Assembly (NCBI GenBank): GCA_002293425.1
Contig: DBDE01000037.1
Coordinates: 20,141 to 80,262 of the forward strand
Length of the DNA: 60,122 nt
DNA from: Alistipes sp. UBA940
GTDB taxonomy: Bacteria; Bacteroidota; Bacteroidia; Bacteroidales; Rikenellaceae
Direction of reading: 5' to 3'
The first letter of the stretch is position 1. Each line of letters opens with the position of its first letter. The notes beneath the pieces are model-generated. The model saw only the letters and a list, made by a program, of their open reading frames with translations. It searched no databases and had not been told where the DNA came from. Of the stretch, positions 24,779-33,849 are shown in pieces. The position numbers were made by a program, and so were the translations under genes.

Positions 24779-25980
24779 TGCCGGAACTTTTGTCCCCTGT
24801 CCTCGTAATTTTCAAACAGATCGAAACTGGCGCAAGCGGGAGACAACAGCACAGTGTCGCCCTGCTGAGCCACACCACGCGCCGCACTCATCGCCTCATC
24901 CAACGAATGGGTGTCGAAAACAATCGGAACCCGCCCCGCAAACTCCCTCACCAGCTTGCCATTATCCACCCCCATACACACCAACGCCTTCACCCGAGGC
25001 ATAAACTCGAACAACGGCGCATAGTCGTTCCCCTTATCGGTCCCGCCCGCGATCCAAACCACCGGCCCCGCAACCTGCCGAAAAGCATAAACCACGCTCT
25101 CGACATTGGTGGCCTTCGAATCGTTGATCCACGTGACGCCATCGCGCACCGCAACCCTCTGCAAGCGATGATCGGGTGCGACGAAGTTCCCGACAGTGGA
25201 AGCGATGCTCCCTTCATCCACCCCCGCCGCCCGAGCAGCCAAAGTCGCCGCCGCCACATTATCGGGACCATAAAACGGCACCAACCGCTGCACGCCCTCG
25301 AACCGCTCCATCATCTTCTCCGTCATCGGATCGTCGCCCTGATAAACAAACACATCCTGTGCCCGCTGATTCTGCACAATACGCATCTTGCTCCTTGCAT
25401 AAGCCTCGAACGACCCGCCGTAACGGTCCAGGTGGTCGGGCGTGATATTGGTCAGCACGGCAATGTCGGCCCGAAAACGGAACATCCCGTCCAGCTGAAA
25501 ACTGCTCAACTCCAACACGTACCACTCCCGCGGCGCAGTCGCCACCTGATAAGCAAAGCTCTCGCCTATGTTGCCACCCAACCCGACGTCGTACCCCGCA
25601 TCTTTCAGCATCTGATAAACCAGGCTGGTGGTCGTGGTCTTCCCGTTGCTCCCCGTCACACAAATCACCTTGCTGTCGCCTATGTACCGCCCCGCAAACT
25701 CTATCTCGGAGACGACGGGAATATTCTTCTGCCTTACAGCCTCGACAACAGGGGCACTGTCCGGTATCCCCGGACTCTTCACCACCTCGTCGGCACTGAG
25801 TATCAGTTCGGCCGTGTGCCCCCCCTGTTCGAAAGCGACACCGTGCTCCCTCAACGCATCGACATATCGCTCCGAAATCACCCCCGCATCGCTCAAAAAC
25901 ACATCGCACCCCCGCTCACGCGCCAATACCGCCGAGCCATAACCCGAAATCCCCCCTCCGAGAACTACAACACGTTTCAC
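24757..25980 (-). CDS. murD: UDP-N-acetylmuramoylalanine-D-glutamate ligase
   Basis: A 407-residue Mur ligase adding D-Glu to UDP-MurNAc-Ala. VLGGGISGYGSAVLA is the N-terminal UDP site, VTGSNGKTTTTSL the ATP loop, NITPDHLDRYG and WINDSKATN the Mur motifs. Length is slightly below the usual ~440. It starts in the C69 peptidase stop (4-base overlap), so the dcw operon here is entered from a peptidase gene and not from mraY/murE. Confidence 0.96.
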   Translation of the reverse strand: MKRVVVLGGGISGYGSAVLARERGCDVFLSDAGVISERYVDALREHGVAFEQGGHTAELILSADEVVKSPGIPDSAPVVEAVRQKNIPVVSEIEFAGRYIGDSKVICVTGSNGKTTTTSLVYQMLKDAGYDVGLGGNIGESFAYQVATAPREWYVLELSSFQLDGMFRFRADIAVLTNITPDHLDRYGGSFEAYARSKMRIVQNQRAQDVFVYQGDDPMTEKMMERFEGVQRLVPFYGPDNVAAATLAARAAGVDEGSIASTVGNFVAPDHRLQRVAVRDGVTWINDSKATNVESVVYAFRQVAGPVVWIAGGTDKGNDYAPLFEFMPRVKALVCMGVDNGKLVREFAGRVPIVFDTHSLDEAMSAARGVAQQGDTVLLSPACASFDLFENYEDRGQKFRQWIEQNC

Positions 25981-27599
25981 TTCTTCTGTGGAACCAACAG
26001 CGTTCCGTCGTCACCGGCAGCAACATTACGCTTCCACCGCTCGTCATAACCCGGAAAATCGGGCATAGCGGGAATATTCTTCCCGTTGCCATTATCCAAA
26101 AAGCCGTTCGCGTCCTCCTTCTTCACATTGCCGTCCATATATTTCACCAGCAAATAGCGGTCGAGCCCGCTCCACAACTCAAACAAATTGGCCGCCGTTC
26201 TGGTCGAATAGTCGGTGAGGTAATTCACCATTCCGTCCCCCGACAGCTCGGCAACGCCATCCACATCCTCAACCTCGGCCAACCGCGCGTTCTCCCACTC
26301 GTCGATCTTCTTGCGAACGTCGGCCGAAATCATATCGTAACGCAAATAGGCAAAGTTGGAGATGCGGTTGGTCAACCAGAACATCGAGGTGGGCGAATAC
26401 TCCACCATACTCCCGTTCTCTTCGCTCAAGCACCACGGCACCTCCACCGAAGCGGAATAGATGGGGGTTAAAGGCGACGTGGCCGCATCGTCGGTGCCGA
26501 ACCAAAGTATCCCGCCCGACTTCTTATCCCTCGCCTGGCCTACAAACCAGAAACCGGTCTGCTGGGTCGCCACGGCACGCTCATTGAGATAGGTCTTGCC
26601 ATCCACCGTCCACTCCATCGGCCGCCAGCGGTAAGGCAAATTGTGTCCTCCCGCGCCAATATCGCGCGTCATATCCATCGGCGTGCCCTCATAATGATCC
26701 CGCATAGCGTCGAAAACCTGCTTGGGCGAGATCTTCTCCGTCGGCTTCACCCACAACGGCATCCGCTTGGTCAGGTCGTACCCCATAGCATAGTCTACAT
26801 ACTCCTCCATTCCCTCGGCCACACGCCTGAAAAACGCCCAAACCCTCGCTTCACAACCCCTCGCGGCACTGAAACTGAGCGGCGCATAGGTGTCGCTGAA
26901 CGAAAAATCGTCATCCGTTCCGCTGTAAAACCCATTCTGGCGCGCAAACGAAATAACATCCTGGGAATACAAACAATTTTCCGGATCGTTCTTCGGAAAC
27001 TGCGTTATCCGCGCGTGGTTGGCGTGCGCACTCACATAGCCGTCCGGAATCCGCCGCGCAACCCACACTATGCCCTTGCCGTACTTCCCCTTGCTCTGCA
27101 ACTCCATAATCCACGCCTCGTCCTTGTCGGCAATCGAAAAACTCTCGCCGCTCGAAGCATAACCATAGCGGTCGGTCAGCCCCGCAATAACCTCGATGGC
27201 CTCCCGAGCTGTCTTAGCCCGCTGAAGCGCGATGTATATCAGCGACCCGTAATCCATAATCCCATTCGGGTCGCCCAGCTCCTGAAGACCCCCATAAGTG
27301 GTCTCGCCGATAACCAGCCCGTGCTCGTTCATATTGCCGACGGTGGAATAGGTTTGGCGGACCTGCTCGATCTCGCCCAGATATTTGCCCGTATCCCACT
27401 CATAGATCGGCAACATCATCCCCCGTCGATACATCTGCGCGGGCGAACGATAGAGTGCCCCGAACAGCTGGTGACTGTCGGCCGCATAGCTCACCATCAC
27501 GCTCCCGTCGGTGGATGCCCCGCGGGTGATAATAAAATTCGTACAAGCCCAAATGTCTCCAGCCATAATCAACGCCAAAATTAAAATAAGTCTCTTCAT
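25977..27599 (-). CDS. Secreted C69-family dipeptidase
   Basis: A 540-residue Ntn-hydrolase-type peptidase. The signal peptide LILILALIMAGDIWA ends just before CTNFIITRGAS, whose exposed Cys is the expected nucleophile of the family. DGSVMVSYAADSHQ, GETTYGG, ESFSIADKDEAWIME and SAHANHARI are conserved blocks. Start 27599 gives the signal peptide; the frame opens 7 codons earlier. Its stop overlaps the murD start, suggesting co-expression of a periplasmic dipeptidase with wall-precursor synthesis. A good promoter lies just upstream. Confidence 0.9.
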   Translation of the reverse strand: MKRLILILALIMAGDIWACTNFIITRGASTDGSVMVSYAADSHQLFGALYRSPAQMYRRGMMLPIYEWDTGKYLGEIEQVRQTYSTVGNMNEHGLVIGETTYGGLQELGDPNGIMDYGSLIYIALQRAKTAREAIEVIAGLTDRYGYASSGESFSIADKDEAWIMELQSKGKYGKGIVWVARRIPDGYVSAHANHARITQFPKNDPENCLYSQDVISFARQNGFYSGTDDDFSFSDTYAPLSFSAARGCEARVWAFFRRVAEGMEEYVDYAMGYDLTKRMPLWVKPTEKISPKQVFDAMRDHYEGTPMDMTRDIGAGGHNLPYRWRPMEWTVDGKTYLNERAVATQQTGFWFVGQARDKKSGGILWFGTDDAATSPLTPIYSASVEVPWCLSEENGSMVEYSPTSMFWLTNRISNFAYLRYDMISADVRKKIDEWENARLAEVEDVDGVAELSGDGMVNYLTDYSTRTAANLFELWSGLDRYLLVKYMDGNVKKEDANGFLDNGNGKNIPAMPDFPGYDERWKRNVAAGDDGTLLVPQKK

Positions 27600-27617
27600 A
27601 ATGAAATGGATTTTCGA

Positions 27618-27649
27618 CAAATTTAGTGCAAGTTGAGCGCAATGCCAAA
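27618..27649 (-). promoter_or_regulatory. Promoter of the C69 peptidase-dcw operon
   Basis: On the minus strand TTTG (27649-27646) is followed after exactly 20 bases by TAAATTTG (27625-27618), an ideal Bacteroidetes promoter. The start codon is 19 bases past the box, so the leader is very short. Confidence 0.85.
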
Positions 27650-27684
27650 TTTATTTGAGCATTGCCGAAACGCAGCCTAAATTC

Positions 27685-27704
27685 ACTAACGCGATAGCGT
27701 TAGT
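27685..27704. terminator. Perfect 8-bp stem-loop at a GT2 gene end
   Basis: ACTAACGC, loop GATA, GCGTTAGT overlaps the stop codon of the minus-strand glycosyltransferase. No T-run follows on the minus strand, so termination is possible but weakly supported. Confidence 0.4.
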
Positions 27705-28677
27705 AAAAATAATGAAAAAGGATGAATCCGCGCATCCCCACCGGTTTGGCAACTTTGGCGGCCTGAATCGTGCGTCGCTTGGGGCGAAAAACCCCGACGG
27801 TGCGCAAAAAATCGCGCTGAGCCTTCACTATGGCCCGCGAAGTCTCACGCCTGCCCCCGACAAAACAACACAAGGCAAGAACAAAATCCAAAACAAACCT
27901 CACAGCCAAAGTGAGCTCCATCCGACCCGCCGGAAGGTTCTTGTAAAGCATCGCAAGATTGTTCCGAAAATTAAGGTAACTCTTTGACGGTGAGGGCTTT
28001 AACGTTCCTCCCCCGAGATGGAACACCGCACTCCGCGGCTCGATCACCACATCCAGCCCCGCCGATTGTGCTCGCCAGCACCAATCCATCTCCTCCTGAT
28101 GGGCAAAAAAATCGCCATCCAGCTCTCCCACTTTCTCCCAAGCCGACCGCTTCAAAGCCATACAAGCCCCCGAAACCCAAAACACCCGCCGCCGATCATC
28201 ATACTGCCCGCGATCGAACTCGGTACGCCCCAACACCCTCCCGCGACAATAAGGATACCCAAGCAAATCCAACATCCCACCGGCTGCCCCTGCATACTCG
28301 AACCGATTCAATTCGCTGACACTCAATATCTTAGGCCCAACGACAGCAATCTCCTCACGACCCATCAACGTCTCCACCAACGGCTCCAGCCACCCCGCCG
28401 GAGTTTCGACATCGGAGTTCAAAAGCACAAAAACATCCCCCTCCAACATCGCCAAAGCCCGATTATACCCCTCGGCAAATCCATAGTTCCTGTCCAAATG
28501 CAACTGCGCCACATCCGCAAAATCTCTCGCAAGCAGCTCACGCGAACCGTCCGTCGACCCGTTATCCACCACAACCACATCCGCCCACGACGGAGTATTC
28601 GCCACCACCGAAGGCAAAAAACGGGGCAACACCCGCTCCCCGTTCCAATTCAATATCACAACCTTAACAACCCACAC
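27700..28677 (-). CDS. GT2-family glycosyltransferase (rhamnosyltransferase-like)
   Basis: A 325-residue GT-A enzyme. VVKVVILNWNGERVLPRFL, VVVDNGSTDGS, RNYGFAEGYNRAL, FVLLNSDVETP (DxD position) and WVSGACMALKR then FFAHQEEMDWCWRAQ form the family core, followed by a membrane-associated helix (LAVRFVLDFVLALCC) and a basic tail. It probably extends a surface polysaccharide; the sugar is unknown. Start is GTG at 28677, 15 bases after the outer-membrane gene. Confidence 0.88.
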   Translation of the reverse strand: MWVVKVVILNWNGERVLPRFLPSVVANTPSWADVVVVDNGSTDGSRELLARDFADVAQLHLDRNYGFAEGYNRALAMLEGDVFVLLNSDVETPAGWLEPLVETLMGREEIAVVGPKILSVSELNRFEYAGAAGGMLDLLGYPYCRGRVLGRTEFDRGQYDDRRRVFWVSGACMALKRSAWEKVGELDGDFFAHQEEMDWCWRAQSAGLDVVIEPRSAVFHLGGGTLKPSPSKSYLNFRNNLAMLYKNLPAGRMELTLAVRFVLDFVLALCCFVGGRRETSRAIVKAQRDFLRTVGVFRPKRRTIQAAKVAKPVGMRGFILFHYFY

Positions 28678-28692
28678 GCCCTGAACCCTCCT

Positions 28693-29742
28693 CTATAAAG
28701 CTATCGACAACGCCGCCACCTGCTGCCACCCGACCTTCTTCCCATCGGTGTGCAGCCCCAACTCGAAGCCCAAACTAACCCCCTTAGTCAACTGCGGCTT
28801 CCAATAAATCTGCAAATAATCGTAAAAATTACCCGACGAATAGAGCCCGTCGCCCTTATAAATCCGATTCCCATAGGCCCCCCGCAACGGCATCTGCCGC
28901 TCGCCCACATACATCCGATTACTCACCCCCACCTTCCACTTCTGAACAGTCACATCCAACGTCGCCCCCATCGGTGTCACCCATCTCCCATCCGCCATCC
29001 GGTCCCTGTCGAACGAGCCCATCCAACCCGCCTCGACACTCAACCGCTCGAACCACTCCAACACCTTCTCGCCCGCAAAACCCACCCAGGGACTAAACAA
29101 AACGTGGTCCACAACCCCATCCAACGCCCCCGTACGCGACGCCAAATGGTACATATCGAAGCTGTAACCCAACCTAAAAGCACCGTTCCCCCACATCCCC
29201 GCCGACAAAACCCGAAAGCTCTCGCGATACTCCACCGTCTGCATCCCATCCCAATCCAACGCCAACTCCACATAACCCCACCGCGGATGGTGCTGCAAAA
29301 CAAACCCGTCCAACACATTGTCATAAAAAGCACTCGACCCCGCATAAATCGCCCGCGAATAGGCACCTATCAAATGTCGTCTCTCGAACCTCCCCACCAG
29401 CACCGAATACTTGGGCGAATCGAAATGGTAAAACATCAACGCCTCGATCTTGCGCCCAGGAGCCGGATTGCTGCCCATATCGAGCATAAAACTCCCCCCT
29501 GCCATCACCCGATGGTGTCCGTCGCCGCGCGCATTCACCCAATCCAACCCGATAGCCGGCGTCACCCGCGCACTGAACAGCGTCTGCGAAACAGCCACCC
29601 CCGTATCCCTCAACTCCTCGAACTCGCGATTATCGAACCTGACATCGAAACCCACATCCCACGAAAACTTCGGTACATCCTGCGCCTGCACAAATGAAGA
29701 ATGAAGAACGAAGAATGAAAAAAGAAAAAAATACCGCCTCAT
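28693..29742 (-). CDS. Outer-membrane beta-barrel protein with repeat-encoded signal peptide
   Basis: A 349-residue protein with a signal peptide ending VQA, then alternating-strand sequence rich in aromatic and Gly residues, ending in an aliphatic/aromatic strand (VGWQQVAALSIAL), as expected of a barrel. No family name comes to mind. The signal core FFLFSFFVLHSSF is encoded by the same TTCATTC-type tract (29695-29735) that encodes the signal of the lipoprotein at 3548. One base separates it from the DUF1015 stop. Confidence 0.75.
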   Translation of the reverse strand: MRRYFFLFSFFVLHSSFVQAQDVPKFSWDVGFDVRFDNREFEELRDTGVAVSQTLFSARVTPAIGLDWVNARGDGHHRVMAGGSFMLDMGSNPAPGRKIEALMFYHFDSPKYSVLVGRFERRHLIGAYSRAIYAGSSAFYDNVLDGFVLQHHPRWGYVELALDWDGMQTVEYRESFRVLSAGMWGNGAFRLGYSFDMYHLASRTGALDGVVDHVLFSPWVGFAGEKVLEWFERLSVEAGWMGSFDRDRMADGRWVTPMGATLDVTVQKWKVGVSNRMYVGERQMPLRGAYGNRIYKGDGLYSSGNFYDYLQIYWKPQLTKGVSLGFELGLHTDGKKVGWQQVAALSIAL

Positions 29743-29743
29743 C

Positions 29744-30973
29744 CTAAAACTCGTGAATTACAAGCCCCGAACGCAGTTTGGGTTCGAACCACGTTGTCTT
29801 GGGAGGCATAATATTGCCCGTGTCGGCAATGTCGATCAGCTGGGCCATACTCACCGGCCACAGCGCAAAAGCCACCGCCATCTCGCCGCTATCCACCCTT
29901 TTTTGCAACTCCTCCAAACCCCGAATGCCACCCACAAAATCTATCCGCTTGTCCGTCCGCAAATCCTTGATACCCAGCAACTTATCCAAAACCAAACCGG
30001 AAAGCACCGTCACATCCAGCACCCCTATCGGGTCGCCATCGTCATACCTCCCGGGCCGAGCCGTCAACGAATACCACCGCCCATCGACATACATTCCGAA
30101 GTTGTGCAACCCCGTCGGATGCCAAATCCCCGTAGAGGGCACCACCTCGAAATCCTGGGCCAGCCTCTCCAAAAACTCTCCGACCGAAAGGCCGTTCAAA
30201 TCGCGCACAACACGATTGTAATCTATGATGCGCAACTGATCGTCCGGAAAGATCACAGCCAGAAAATAGTTATACTCCTCATCGCCCGTGTGATTGGGAT
30301 TGTTTTTCCGGCACTCCTCCCCCACCCTCGCCGCCGCCGCAGTGCGATGATGACCGTCAGCAACATACAGGGCGGGAATGGCGTCGAAAACAGCCGTTAT
30401 CCTGTCGATGACAGCAGGCTCCGAAACGACCCAAAACCGATGCGCGAACCCGTCCTCGGCCACAAAATCGTACTCCGGCGAGCCCTTCACGATCTCGGCC
30501 ACGATGCGGTCCATCTCCGCGTCGGAGGGATAAGCAAAAAACACCGGTTCGATATTGGCCCGCTGACGGCGAACGTGGATCATCCGGTCCTCCTCCTTAT
30601 CGGGCCGCGTCAACTCGTGCTTCTTGATCCTGCCCGCCATATAATCCTCGACACTCGCGCCCGCCACCAAACCATACTGCGTCCGGCCATCCATCGTCTG
30701 GGCATAAATATAATAACACGGCGCACCGTCCTGCACCAACCATCCGCGCTGCTTCCAGGCCCGATAATTCTCCACGGCCCGGGCGTAAACCTGTTCGCTG
30801 TGCTCATCGGTCCCGGGAGCAAAATCTATCTCGGGCTTGGTTATATGCAGCAGCGACTTCTCGCCCGCCTCACTTCTTGCCTCGGCAGAGTTCAGCACAT
30901 CATAGGGCCTTGCAGCCACCTCTTTTGCATACTCCCTGGGCGGCCTGACACCCCTGAATGGTCGAATATCCAT
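29744..30973 (-). CDS. DUF1015-family protein
   Basis: A 409-residue cytoplasmic protein: RPFRGVRPP and PYDVLNSAEAR at the start, HELTRPDKEEDR and LYVADGHHRTAAAARV in the middle are the DUF1015 signatures. The family resembles a kinase/phosphotransferase of serine metabolism (SerK-like), and its place 5 bases after serA in a serC-serA-DUF1015 run supports a role with serine or phosphoserine. The catalytic role is inference. Confidence 0.88.
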   Translation of the reverse strand: MDIRPFRGVRPPREYAKEVAARPYDVLNSAEARSEAGEKSLLHITKPEIDFAPGTDEHSEQVYARAVENYRAWKQRGWLVQDGAPCYYIYAQTMDGRTQYGLVAGASVEDYMAGRIKKHELTRPDKEEDRMIHVRRQRANIEPVFFAYPSDAEMDRIVAEIVKGSPEYDFVAEDGFAHRFWVVSEPAVIDRITAVFDAIPALYVADGHHRTAAAARVGEECRKNNPNHTGDEEYNYFLAVIFPDDQLRIIDYNRVVRDLNGLSVGEFLERLAQDFEVVPSTGIWHPTGLHNFGMYVDGRWYSLTARPGRYDDGDPIGVLDVTVLSGLVLDKLLGIKDLRTDKRIDFVGGIRGLEELQKRVDSGEMAVAFALWPVSMAQLIDIADTGNIMPPKTTWFEPKLRSGLVIHEF

Positions 30974-30978
30974 AACTT

Positions 30979-31848
30979 TTAATTAACTTTGAATTTGATC
31001 TCGCCCGTCTCAAAAAAGCCGACGATCTGCCGCGCCGCCGCCAATCCCGCATTGACATTCGCTTCGGCCGTTTCGGCACCCATCTTCTTGGCCGTGGCAA
31101 AAAACCGCTTCCCGAACTGCGAAAGGTCGGTGTCGGGCGCAACATCGGTGGCATATTTCAAATCGTCCCTCTCGCCGAAAGCCCTCACAAGTCCCTGTTC
31201 GTCCACAACCTCCTTGCGCGCGGTGTTGATCAGCGTCGCCCCCTTGGGCATCGACATCAACAGATCGTAACCGATGCTGCCCCGAGTCTCGGCCGTGGCC
31301 GGAATGTGCAGCGACAAATAGTTCGACACGGAATAGAGCTCCTCCACCGAACCGACCCACTCCACCGAACCGTCGGAATTGTCGACGAACGGGTCATAGG
31401 CCACGACCCTCATCCCGAAACCCCGACCCAAAGCAGCCACCAGCCGTCCCACATTGCCGTAGGCGTGAATGCCCAGCGTCTTGCCCTTCAGCTCCGTCCC
31501 TGTTCCGGGCGTAAAACCATTCCGGGCCATAAATATCATCATCCCCAACGCAAGTTCCGCCACGGCATTGGAGTTCTGGCCTGGTGTGTTCATCACCACG
31601 ATCCCCCGCTGGGTGCAGGCCGCCAGATCGACGTTGTCGTATCCTGCTCCGGCTCTGACAACGATTTTGAGGTTGGTTGCTTTTTCGACAATTTCCCGCG
31701 TGACCTTGTCGCTTCTGACGATCAGGCCTTGGGTTTGCGGAGTGATGTCGCTTAGTGTGCCCTCGACGAGCCCTTCGCCGATGATGCTTCGGATTCCCTC
31801 CACCGCTTCGCGTGCAAACGGCTTCTCGGTCGCAAGTAGAATATTCAT
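30979..31848 (-). CDS. serA: D-3-phosphoglycerate dehydrogenase, short form
   Basis: A 289-residue 2-hydroxyacid dehydrogenase making phosphohydroxypyruvate. LKIVVRAGAGYDNVD, the Rossmann turn GIHAYGNVGRLVA, LINTARKEVVDE and a Rossmann-domain helix are present. There is no regulatory ACT domain, as in other Bacteroidetes SerA, so classic serine feedback is unlikely. GYDNVDLAA carries the usual cofactor contact. ATG 31848 is preferred over 31854. It follows serC after 6 bases. Confidence 0.92.
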   Translation of the reverse strand: MNILLATEKPFAREAVEGIRSIIGEGLVEGTLSDITPQTQGLIVRSDKVTREIVEKATNLKIVVRAGAGYDNVDLAACTQRGIVVMNTPGQNSNAVAELALGMMIFMARNGFTPGTGTELKGKTLGIHAYGNVGRLVAALGRGFGMRVVAYDPFVDNSDGSVEWVGSVEELYSVSNYLSLHIPATAETRGSIGYDLLMSMPKGATLINTARKEVVDEQGLVRAFGERDDLKYATDVAPDTDLSQFGKRFFATAKKMGAETAEANVNAGLAAARQIVGFFETGEIKFKVN

Positions 31849-31854
31849 AACCAT

Positions 31855-32919
31855 TTACGCTTTTTCGAACTCCCGCATAATATCGACCAGATACTCCGTA
31901 TGACCGATCGGAAGCGCATTATACATCGAAACCCTAAACCCGCCAACAGACCTGTGTCCCTTAACCCCCACGATCCCTTTTTCGTTACACAGCGACAAAA
32001 ACGCATCCGACTGCTCCTCGAACCCGGGTGCCATCACAAAAGTGATGTTCATCAACGACCTATCTTCCCGCTCCACCACCCCGCGGAACTTCGAATTACG
32101 GTCTATCTCGTCATACAGCAACGCCGCCTTCTTCTTATTGCGCGAATACATCTCCCGCACTCCGCCCTCGGCCCGCATCCACTTCAGCATCTCGTTGATG
32201 GCGTAAATGGTGAACACCGGAGGCGTGTTGTACATCGAATGGTTGGCCGCGTGCTCGCGATACTGCATCATCTTGGGCAACTTCTTATCGCCCCGCTCCA
32301 TAAAGTCGTTGCGGATGATCACAAACGCCGCACCCGCCGGCCCCATATTCTTCTGCGCACCGCCATAGATCATCGCATACTTCGAAATATCCATCGGACG
32401 CGACAGAATGTCGGAACTCATATCGGCCACCAAAGGCACCGGACAATCCATATCGGTGTGCAGCTCCGTCCCGTAAATGGTGTTGTTGGTCGTGATGTGC
32501 AAATAATCCAGCCCCTTCGGAATTTCGTAACCTTTCGGGAAATAGGTGTATCCCTTGTCTTCGCTGGTGGCCACCAAAACGGCGTCGCCCACCCGCTGAG
32601 CTTCCTGAAAAGCCTTGTGGGCCCACACTCCGGTGTCGACATAACCCGCCCGGGAGCCCATAAAGTTATACGGGATAAGGTAGAACTGGGTCGACGCGCC
32701 GCCGCCCATAAAGAATATGCTGTAATCGTCGGGAATATCGGCCAGGAAGCGTAAATTGGCCTCCGCCTCCTCGATCACGGCCTCATAGTACTTCGCCCGA
32801 TGCGAAATCTCCAACACCGACAGCCCATTTCCCCGAAAATCGCGAATATCGCTAATGCACTGTTCGATAACACTCTGCGGCAGGATCGACGGCCCTGCAT
32901 TGAAATTATACTTCTTCAT
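31855..32919 (-). CDS. serC: Phosphoserine aminotransferase
   Basis: A 354-residue PLP aminotransferase of fold type I, converting phosphohydroxypyruvate to phosphoserine. KKYNFNAGPSILP, ISHRAKYYEAVIEEAE, FMGGGASTQFY and YGGAQKNMGPAG (PLP lysine) are the family motifs, and GFRVSMYNALP closes it. It leads the serC-serA-DUF1015 operon; a divergent TATCTTTG box lies 23 bases upstream. Confidence 0.97.
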   Translation of the reverse strand: MKKYNFNAGPSILPQSVIEQCISDIRDFRGNGLSVLEISHRAKYYEAVIEEAEANLRFLADIPDDYSIFFMGGGASTQFYLIPYNFMGSRAGYVDTGVWAHKAFQEAQRVGDAVLVATSEDKGYTYFPKGYEIPKGLDYLHITTNNTIYGTELHTDMDCPVPLVADMSSDILSRPMDISKYAMIYGGAQKNMGPAGAAFVIIRNDFMERGDKKLPKMMQYREHAANHSMYNTPPVFTIYAINEMLKWMRAEGGVREMYSRNKKKAALLYDEIDRNSKFRGVVEREDRSLMNITFVMAPGFEEQSDAFLSLCNEKGIVGVKGHRSVGGFRVSMYNALPIGHTEYLVDIMREFEKA

Positions 32920-32941
32920 CGCTAAACAAGAATTTGAAACA

Positions 32942-32973
32942 CAAAGATAACAAAAATAATTACCCTATCTTTG
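32942..32973. promoter_or_regulatory. Divergent -7 boxes between serC and yicC
   Basis: TATCTTTG occurs on the minus strand (32942-32949, toward serC) and on the plus strand (32966-32973, toward yicC), 16 bases apart. Neither has a strong -33 match. Confidence 0.6.
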
Positions 32974-32994
32974 TATCGGAAAAAATTTTACACT

Positions 32995-33849
32995 ATGATA
33001 AAATCGATGACCGGTTTCGGGCGCGCCGAAAGCTCCGGCATAGTCGTTGAAGCGCGCACCCTGAACAGCAAGCAGCTCGATCTTAGCATTAAGATGCCTT
33101 CGCGGTTTCGGATCCTCGAATACGATTTGAGGGCTGTCGCTTCGCGCGCCATAGTGAGGGGAAAGGCCGATGTTTATGTCACTTTCGATGCGGGTTCTTC
33201 GGTCGGTGCGACCATTAATGCGCCTGTTTTCGAAGCCTATTATCGCCAGATAGCGGATGCTGCCCGCGCGGTGGGGGGCTCTACGGAGGGGATCGCTGCG
33301 GCTATTCTGAGGCTGCCCGACGTGGTTGGCGGCGAGAACACGGCGGCTTCGCAGGAGGAGTTGGACGTTTTGCGGGAGTGTTTCGAGCGTGCGCTGGGGG
33401 CGTTGGAGCTGTTTCGTGCCCACGAGGGCGAGATTTTGGCGGCCGACATTCTTGCACGGGTCGACCGCATCGAGGAGTTGCTCGGGCAGGTCGAGCCTCA
33501 CGAAAAGGCGCGATTGGGCGTGGTTCGGCAGCGCATTTTGGATCACGTGGCGGCGTTGGGCGTGGTTGTGGACGCCAATCGGTTGGAGCAGGAGATGGTT
33601 TTTTGGGTCGAAAAGCTCGACATCACCGAGGAGAAGGTGCGCCTGGCCAAGCATTGCGACTATTTCCGAGAGACGTGCGCGACTCCCGAGCTGGACGTAG
33701 GCCGAAAACTCGGATTTATTTCACAAGAAATGGGCAGAGAAATCAACACGTTGGGCTCGAAGGCCAACGACGCCGAGATCCAGCGCATAGTCGTGCAGAT
33801 GAAGGACGAGCTGGAAAAGATAAAGGAGCAACTTCTTAATATATTGTGA
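32995..33849 (+). CDS. yicC: YicC-family endoribonuclease
   Basis: A 284-residue protein. MIKSMTGFGRAE is the family start, SKQLDLSIKMPSRFR follows, and the C-terminal DUF1732 part (RKLGFISQEMGREINTLGSKAND) is strongly conserved. YicC proteins are RNA endonucleases implicated in small-RNA turnover. It heads a yicC-gmk-nadD-DUF3109 operon; its TGA overlaps the gmk ATG. Confidence 0.93.
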   Translation: MIKSMTGFGRAESSGIVVEARTLNSKQLDLSIKMPSRFRILEYDLRAVASRAIVRGKADVYVTFDAGSSVGATINAPVFEAYYRQIADAARAVGGSTEGIAAAILRLPDVVGGENTAASQEELDVLRECFERALGALELFRAHEGEILAADILARVDRIEELLGQVEPHEKARLGVVRQRILDHVAALGVVVDANRLEQEMVFWVEKLDITEEKVRLAKHCDYFRETCATPELDVGRKLGFISQEMGREINTLGSKANDAEIQRIVVQMKDELEKIKEQLLNIL

